From an uncultured Eubacteriales bacterium (GTDB lineage: Bacteria > Bacillota > Clostridia > Christensenellales > Borkfalkiaceae), in NCBI GenBank assembly GCA_900554485.1, contig USHO01000051.1:1-7608 (forward strand): a DNA stretch of 7,608 bases. Direction: 5' to 3'. Under the pieces are notes generated by a model that was given only the letters and a program-made list of their open reading frames with translations, did no database searches and was not told the origin of the DNA. The position numbers were made by a program, and so were the translations under genes. Positions within the stretch are counted from its first letter, which is position 1. Each line of letters begins with the position of its first letter. Shown here piece after piece: positions 3,605-7,608 of the stretch.

Positions 3605-6187
3605 TTACGATATACCGTCGTCGGATTTTACGCAGATTTTCGGTATCAACCCTATATACGGCGACGGCGCCGACGGATATTCGCTCGACCCGAACGCCTT
3701 TTTATCTTTATACGTTATCACGAGTTTTTTCTTCGCTCTCGTAAGGGCGACGTAAAAAACTCTTTTTTCTTCTTCCTCGTTGCCCGACAATTTCGACGGG
3801 AACGACGGAATTTCGTCTTCGCCCGCGCCCGCCAGTATTACCGTCGAGAACTCGCAACCCTTGGACTGATGTATGGTTATTATCGGCGTCTTTTTCGACT
3901 TCTTTATCATCGAATCGAGTTTACTGCCGCTTAAAGCCGCATCGGATAAAATTTCGCCCAACGCATTTGTCGGCGACGGAGCCTCGCCTATGTCTTTAAT
4001 CGCCGCATAAAGGTCGTTTGCCGCCTCTCTGTCGGCTTGCGGAGTGGACGAATCTATAATCGAATATGTTGCCGATATATCTTTTATGAGCGCGAAAGCA
4101 TCCCCGCTTTCGGTTTCGACCGAAAAGCGTTTAAGGTTTTCGTGCAGACCCGCAAACGCCGACGCGTTGGATGCGAGTACGGTTTTGCGCACGCTCGTCG
4201 CAGGGATGATATACCCCTGCAAAACAGAGATAAGGCATGCTTTGGTCGCCGTCACGTCGGAAAACGCATCGTGCGCCCTGTCGTTTACCACGCCGAACTT
4301 TTCGCACAGCGTCGACAGTTTATAATTTTTTTCATGTCTGAAAAACGTCTTCGCAATGACAAGCGTATCGTAACAGCCGACAACGGAAAGCGGAATATTC
4401 TCACGTTCGGCTAGTCTTTTTATTATTACGTCGTCGAACGCCGACGAATTATGTCCGACCAGCACGCAACCGCTTGAAAAATCGGCAAAACGCCTTATAG
4501 CCTCATTTAATTTAATTCCGCCGTGAGCTTCGATGTATTTTTCGTCATAGCCGTGCGTCGCCAGCGCGCCTGCGGATATTTCCCTTTCGGGCAGAACGAA
4601 GACATTGAATTGCTCTTCTCTGCCCGCGCCGAATTTAACAGCGGAAATCTGAACGGGTTCGTCGACGGCGGTATCCGCGCCGGTGGTTTCGAGATCGTAC
4701 ACTATAAGTCTTCCGTGTTCGTACGCATCGATCAGCGAATAAAATCCGTCGCCGTGAAGATAGGTATCGTCGCGCATAAAATCGCCCAAAGACACGCCCG
4801 CCGCGCCGTAACTTTCGATCGCGGCGACAAGGTCGGTCTTTACGGATTTTATAAATCTGCGACAAATTCTGTCGAGCGCGCCGACGTCCGACGGGTTGAC
4901 GACAAGCCGCATAAACGCCGTAAAATCTTTGACTATCGGTCTTTTGTAAAGCCTGTGATCGGCGTCGGCGGTGAAAAACGGAATTCGTTCGGCTTTCGGC
5001 AACGACGAATTAAGGCGCGTAAGGCTTTTATACAGATTGGCGGCATAGCGGTTCGATCGGGTCATCACGCATATGTCGGTCCTGTCGCCGTCATAGTTAC
5101 CGATAATCGAAAATATCTTTTTCGCCTCGTCTTCCTGAGACGAGCAACCGCAGACCTCTATTTTTTCGCCGTCGGGCTCGGTCGTTACGGTAACGCCGCC
5201 GCCGAACGCGTTTTTAAGAAACCCGTCTGCCGCGACGCGCAAAACTTCGGTGGAACGTCGGTTTTGCGTCAATCTTATTTCGACGGGCGCATACTTCGCC
5301 TTAAAGTCGGCGATTATCTTCTTCGGGTCGGAACCCCTCCAACCGTAAATCGTCTGATTTTCATCGCCGCAAAGCATTACGACCGCAGACGGAAAGAACT
5401 TTTCGACTATCGAATATTCGGTCGTACCGACGTCCTGAACCTCGTCGAGGACGACGAGTTTATACCTGTCCGTCGCCACCTCTCCGCGCGCGATCAACTC
5501 CTTGGCGTAATAAAGCAAATCGTCGAAATCCGCAAGCGCGGAAGACGAAAGCGCGTCTGCATAGCGCGTAAAATATTCTCTGCCGCGGGTCTGAATAAGG
5601 TTATAAAAATTATAATCGGTGATCTGCGCACCGTATTTGCGGAACGAGAACAACTCGGCAAAATCGTCTTTTTCGGCAAGCGACGCAATCGCCGCGGCGT
5701 AGCCGTCATCAGAAGAAAACGAAAATCCGAGCGCGTCTTTTTCGGCTTTTACGGCGGATACGATACGCGAAAACTGTTTGTCCGGTAAAACGGTCAACTT
5801 CTCTTTATCGTCGGTTTTTTCGGCGATCATGCCGTCGGCAAGGCGTTTCTGCAATTCGCCGGCGTCGGTTTCGTCTATAACAGAAATCAGATTTTCGGCG
5901 CGGGTTTTATAACCGTACTCCTTTATGAGTTCATAGCAAAACCCGTGGACGGTAAAAGCGTTTACGGCAGTTTCGCCCGCATATGACAGCACGTCGTCTT
6001 TAATTTCGTCGCGAGCCTTTACGGTAAACGTAAGCAACAGAATTTCTTCGGGTTTTATACCTCTTTTTATACCCTCCGCGACCTTGTTGGCAAGCGTAAA
6101 AGTCTTGCCCGTCCCTGCGGACGCAAGCAAAAGCACGTTGCGATCGAACGTTTCCACCGCTTTTTTCTGTTCTTCCGAAAGAGCCAT
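3605..6187 (-). CDS. UvrD/Rep-type helicase with embedded DEDDh 3'-5' exonuclease domain
   Basis: The protein has 860 residues. Helicase motifs are complete and in order: Q motif LSEEQKKAV (3-11), Walker A ASAGTGKT (22-29), Ia LLTFTVKARDEI (51-62), Ib AFTVHGFC (77-84), II LVVLDEVQDV (244-253), III CGDENQTIYGWRGSD (273-287), IV LTQNRRST (306-313), V TIHQSKGCEF (771-780) and VI EEKRVFYVALTRAKKKLVI (806-824). Between IV and V, residues 494-656 form a DnaQ-like exonuclease with DLETTG (Asp498, Glu500), GHNSSAFDD (Asp585) and HDAFSD (His639, Asp644), a complete DEDDh set. UvrD 2B-like sequence lies on both sides (KRPIVKDFTAFMRLVVNPSD before; REAANDLYAAIKDI after). Typical UvrD/PcrA proteins are 650-750 residues, so the extra length equals the nuclease. 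Family knowledge predicts an ATP-driven 3'-5' translocase on single-stranded DNA. The ATG at 6187 is chosen because GTGAGG lies 6 nt upstream; a GTG at 6199 falls inside that site. A DNA-repair role is inferred. Confidence 0.93.
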   Translation of the reverse strand: MALSEEQKKAVETFDRNVLLLASAGTGKTFTLANKVAEGIKRGIKPEEILLLTFTVKARDEIKDDVLSYAGETAVNAFTVHGFCYELIKEYGYKTRAENLISVIDETDAGELQKRLADGMIAEKTDDKEKLTVLPDKQFSRIVSAVKAEKDALGFSFSSDDGYAAAIASLAEKDDFAELFSFRKYGAQITDYNFYNLIQTRGREYFTRYADALSSSALADFDDLLYYAKELIARGEVATDRYKLVVLDEVQDVGTTEYSIVEKFFPSAVVMLCGDENQTIYGWRGSDPKKIIADFKAKYAPVEIRLTQNRRSTEVLRVAADGFLKNAFGGGVTVTTEPDGEKIEVCGCSSQEDEAKKIFSIIGNYDGDRTDICVMTRSNRYAANLYKSLTRLNSSLPKAERIPFFTADADHRLYKRPIVKDFTAFMRLVVNPSDVGALDRICRRFIKSVKTDLVAAIESYGAAGVSLGDFMRDDTYLHGDGFYSLIDAYEHGRLIVYDLETTGADTAVDEPVQISAVKFGAGREEQFNVFVLPEREISAGALATHGYDEKYIEAHGGIKLNEAIRRFADFSSGCVLVGHNSSAFDDVIIKRLAERENIPLSVVGCYDTLVIAKTFFRHEKNYKLSTLCEKFGVVNDRAHDAFSDVTATKACLISVLQGYIIPATSVRKTVLASNASAFAGLHENLKRFSVETESGDAFALIKDISATYSIIDSSTPQADREAANDLYAAIKDIGEAPSPTNALGEILSDAALSGSKLDSMIKKSKKTPIITIHQSKGCEFSTVILAGAGEDEIPSFPSKLSGNEEEEKRVFYVALTRAKKKLVITYKDKKAFGSSEYPSAPSPYIGLIPKICVKSDDGIS

Positions 6188-6222
6188 AACATACCTCACC
6201 GTTGCTTGTCGGGAATAATATA

Positions 6223-6251
6223 AATATAGTCGATTTATCGTCTTATGTCAA
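6223..6251 (-). promoter_or_regulatory. Promoter of the helicase-exonuclease gene
   Basis: On the minus strand a perfect TTGACA (6251-6246) is 17 nt from TATATT (6228-6223), giving a start near 6216 and a leader of about 30 nt with GTGAGG before the ATG. It begins 10 nt after the preceding gene's terminator stem, so the helicase gene is its own transcription unit. No LexA-like or other operator is obvious. Confidence 0.85.
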
Positions 6252-6260
6252 GCAATAAAT

Positions 6261-6290
6261 ACCCCGCCGACCGTTTACGGTCGGCGGGGT
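6261..6290 (-). terminator. Terminator of the thiT-like gene
   Basis: ACCCCGCCGACCG and its exact complement form a perfect 13-bp GC-rich stem with a 4-nt loop. It begins 18 nt after the stop codon at 6309 on the minus strand. The tail ATTTATT is only moderately U-rich. It insulates the helicase promoter just downstream from readthrough. Confidence 0.85.
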
Positions 6291-6308
6291 GCGAATTTTG
6301 ATTATGTA

Positions 6309-7448
6309 TTATTCGGCGACGGTCGCTTCGACTTTTTCGGGAGCGGCAACGGCTTTCGGATTTACGTTCGCAATCAGATCTCTTACGCTCTTCGAAGCAA
6401 GCAGCAACGCCGCGACGACTATGTCTATAGCGAGATCGACAAGCGTAAAGGAATTATACGCGAAACTGTACGCAAGCGGGCTGTCCATAGTCGACCACGT
6501 CCAGAATACGAAGTAACCGCTTATGACGTGCGCGGCGTATCTGAACAGAACGGCGATGACCATACCGACCATGATTTCGGCAATCATGTTGCCCTTTAAG
6601 AACTTGAACTTTTTAGCGATACCTGCCAAGCCGAGCGCGGAAAACGCAATCGGGAAGTCAAGCAAAATCTGCATCCACTGATATACGCTGGGGTTCTGTA
6701 TAAACTGCAGAACGCCGTATATAAGACCTGCGAAAACACCCTTTCTCGCGCCGAACATATACGCGTAAAGCATAAGCGGCAACATACTTGCAAGCGTTAC
6801 GGAACCGCCCATGGGCAACGAGAAGAATTTGACGTAAGAAAGCGCGAACGAAAGCGCAATACAGACGCCGGCGTAAGCGAGGTTCTTCGCGGTATTTGCA
6901 GTGCCCTCGTCTTTACCGAATATAAACGCCAGAGCGACGATTATCGCCACGAGCGCGAACGAAAGCACATAGTAAAGCACGCCGGAATTCTTATAAATTT
7001 CGTAATTTTTATACGCCTTTGCATTGATTATGTTCATGCAAAGGATAACCGCGTATACTATGACGACGGCAAAAGCGATATATACGAAATACGTATAAGC
7101 CTTAGGCGCGAATTTTTTGAGTAACGCCCCAGCAAGAACAAGCAACAACAGGGTTATAAAGAAACCGATGAACAGCCAGAAGGACGCGTCGATTTTACCT
7201 TTTACCTGCAAACGCGACAACTGAATGAACAGGAACACCGCTACAAGCGTAACCGAGAAACCTACGACAACGCCGACGGCGAATTTTTTAAGCGTGGGCA
7301 TAGCGTCTTTCTTTTTGAAAAAGACTACGGAGAATGCCACCGCAAGCGCGACGGCTATACCGAGCGCGAGCCACAAAGAAAACGCTTTAAGCGACTCTAT
7401 CACGAGGTCGAGCGTATCTTCGTCGATTGTTAAAAGACTGTTTTTCAT
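6309..7448 (-). CDS. thiT: ThiT-like thiamine ECF S component with extra N-terminal membrane domain
   Basis: This 379-residue membrane protein has two parts. Residues 190-355 match the ThiT family: ALSYVKFFSLPMGGSVTLAS (starting at 202), MLPLMLYAYMFGARKGVFAGLIYGVLQ, the QILLDFPIAFSALGLAG stretch (260-276), RYAAHVISGYFVFW (303-316) and SFAYNSF (328-334). His307 and Asn332 sit where ThiT has substrate contacts; the usual Glu of the LLEY-type motif appears as Asp264. ThiT binds thiamine and needs a shared EcfA/A'/T module, not found here. Residues 1-185 are additional, with about five hydrophobic segments (near 22-44, 56-78, 88-110, 117-139, 157-178), and were not recognised. ThiT alone is about 190 residues, so the extension doubles it. 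AAAGGAG lies 8 nt before the ATG. The 160 nt visible upstream contain no TPP-riboswitch CUGAGA block. Thiamine specificity is likely but not proven. Confidence 0.85.
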   Translation of the reverse strand: MKNSLLTIDEDTLDLVIESLKAFSLWLALGIAVALAVAFSVVFFKKKDAMPTLKKFAVGVVVGFSVTLVAVFLFIQLSRLQVKGKIDASFWLFIGFFITLLLLVLAGALLKKFAPKAYTYFVYIAFAVVIVYAVILCMNIINAKAYKNYEIYKNSGVLYYVLSFALVAIIVALAFIFGKDEGTANTAKNLAYAGVCIALSFALSYVKFFSLPMGGSVTLASMLPLMLYAYMFGARKGVFAGLIYGVLQFIQNPSVYQWMQILLDFPIAFSALGLAGIAKKFKFLKGNMIAEIMVGMVIAVLFRYAAHVISGYFVFWTWSTMDSPLAYSFAYNSFTLVDLAIDIVVAALLLASKSVRDLIANVNPKAVAAPEKVEATVAE

Positions 7449-7504
7449 ATGATTTGCTCCTTTTATCGCCGCGGACGCAATAAAGCCGTTTACGACCGTT
7501 GCCC

Positions 7505-7530
7505 TATGCCAGCCAAGAATAAAACGAACC
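7505..7530 (+). repeat. 26-bp dispersed repeat, copy 2
   Basis: It matches the minus strand of 1814-1789 at 24 of 26 positions. It lies 57 nt upstream of the thiT-like start codon and, as in copy 1, in inverted orientation to the membrane-protein gene next to it. Confidence 0.7.
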
Positions 7531-7608
7531 TTGCCAAAACGCCGCTATTTTTACGCTTTTTGTCAAATTCTCGTTTGAAGTACGTCTGGTACGTCTGCAC
7601 TCGCCTTT
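7506..7608 (+). CDS. Doubtful ORF start, begins MPAKNKTN, open at the window edge
   Basis: From ATG 7506 the frame stays open for 34 codons to the window end. The predicted start is basic (MPAKNKTNLAKT), followed by a mixed stretch with KYVWYV encoded by a 9-nt tandem duplication (GTACGTCTG at 7580-7588 and 7589-7597). There is no convincing Shine-Dalgarno upstream. It shares its first eight codons, apart from one residue, with the mini-ORF at 1813-1697. It overlaps the region where the thiT promoter must lie; TTGACA is present on the minus strand at 7566-7561, but no good -10 is 16-18 nt from it. Confidence 0.2.
   Translation, partial: MPAKNKTNLAKTPLFLRFLSNSRLKYVWYVCTRL

Noticed and set aside
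4523..5788. 421-codon open plus-strand frame inside the helicase gene.
   Set aside because: It is the antisense shadow of a gene with complete helicase and nuclease motifs; the predicted protein is full of Arg and Phe without domain signs and has no promoter or ribosome-binding site.
6188..6199. GTG start four residues upstream for the helicase.
   Set aside because: The GTG is part of the GTGAGG ribosome-binding site that fits the ATG at 6187.
7449..7608. Possible TPP riboswitch before the thiT-like gene.
   Set aside because: None of the conserved TPP aptamer blocks is found in the 160 nt available upstream.

Overview
The window looks like chromosomal DNA from an uncultured, moderately AT-rich Firmicutes bacterium of the Clostridia. 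The lineage is inferred from gene content: an ECF-type folate transporter under a tetrahydrofolate (THF) riboswitch, a DUF421/DUF4363 gene pair, a YlmH-type S4 protein and a ThiT-type thiamine S component. SigA-like promoters and strong Shine-Dalgarno sites fit this. I see no phage, insertion sequence, CRISPR array, tRNA or rRNA.

Layout. Positions 1-146 (minus) hold the start of a folate-type ECF S component, cut by the window edge. Its leader (about 147-310) carries a THF riboswitch, with a good promoter at 311-340. Divergently, 384-1444 (plus) is a two-gene unit, a yetF-like DUF421 membrane protein and a DUF4363 protein, overlapping by 7 nt. The 473-base gap 1445-1917 is not empty. It holds two strong hairpins, a minus-strand promoter that would make a roughly 150-nt RNA ending at one of them, two plus-strand promoters, a 38-codon minus-strand mini-ORF, and one copy of a 26-bp repeat whose other copy is at 7505-7530. 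Positions 1918-3602 (plus) hold an unrecognised six-helix membrane protein and ylmH, 2 nt apart. A large minus-strand gene (3605-6187) converges on ylmH with only 2 nt between the stop codons. It encodes a complete UvrD/Rep-type superfamily 1A helicase with a complete DEDDh 3'-5' exonuclease domain between helicase motifs IV and V. Upstream of it lie a near-consensus promoter and a 13-bp terminator hairpin. That hairpin ends the minus-strand gene 6309-7448, a ThiT-like thiamine S component with an extra N-terminal membrane domain of about 185 residues.

How the genes relate. The two ECF S components (folate and thiamine types) point to vitamin scavenging. No ECF ATPase or T component is in the window, so they probably rely on a shared module elsewhere. 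YlmH belongs to ribosome-associated quality control or cell-division neighbourhoods. The helicase-exonuclease is a stand-alone DNA-repair or recombination enzyme. The window does not contain an obvious multi-gene defence system. Its most unusual items are the helicase with an embedded nuclease, the minus-strand RNA candidate with a C-rich anti-Shine-Dalgarno stretch, and the repeated MPxKNKTN element upstream of two membrane-protein genes.
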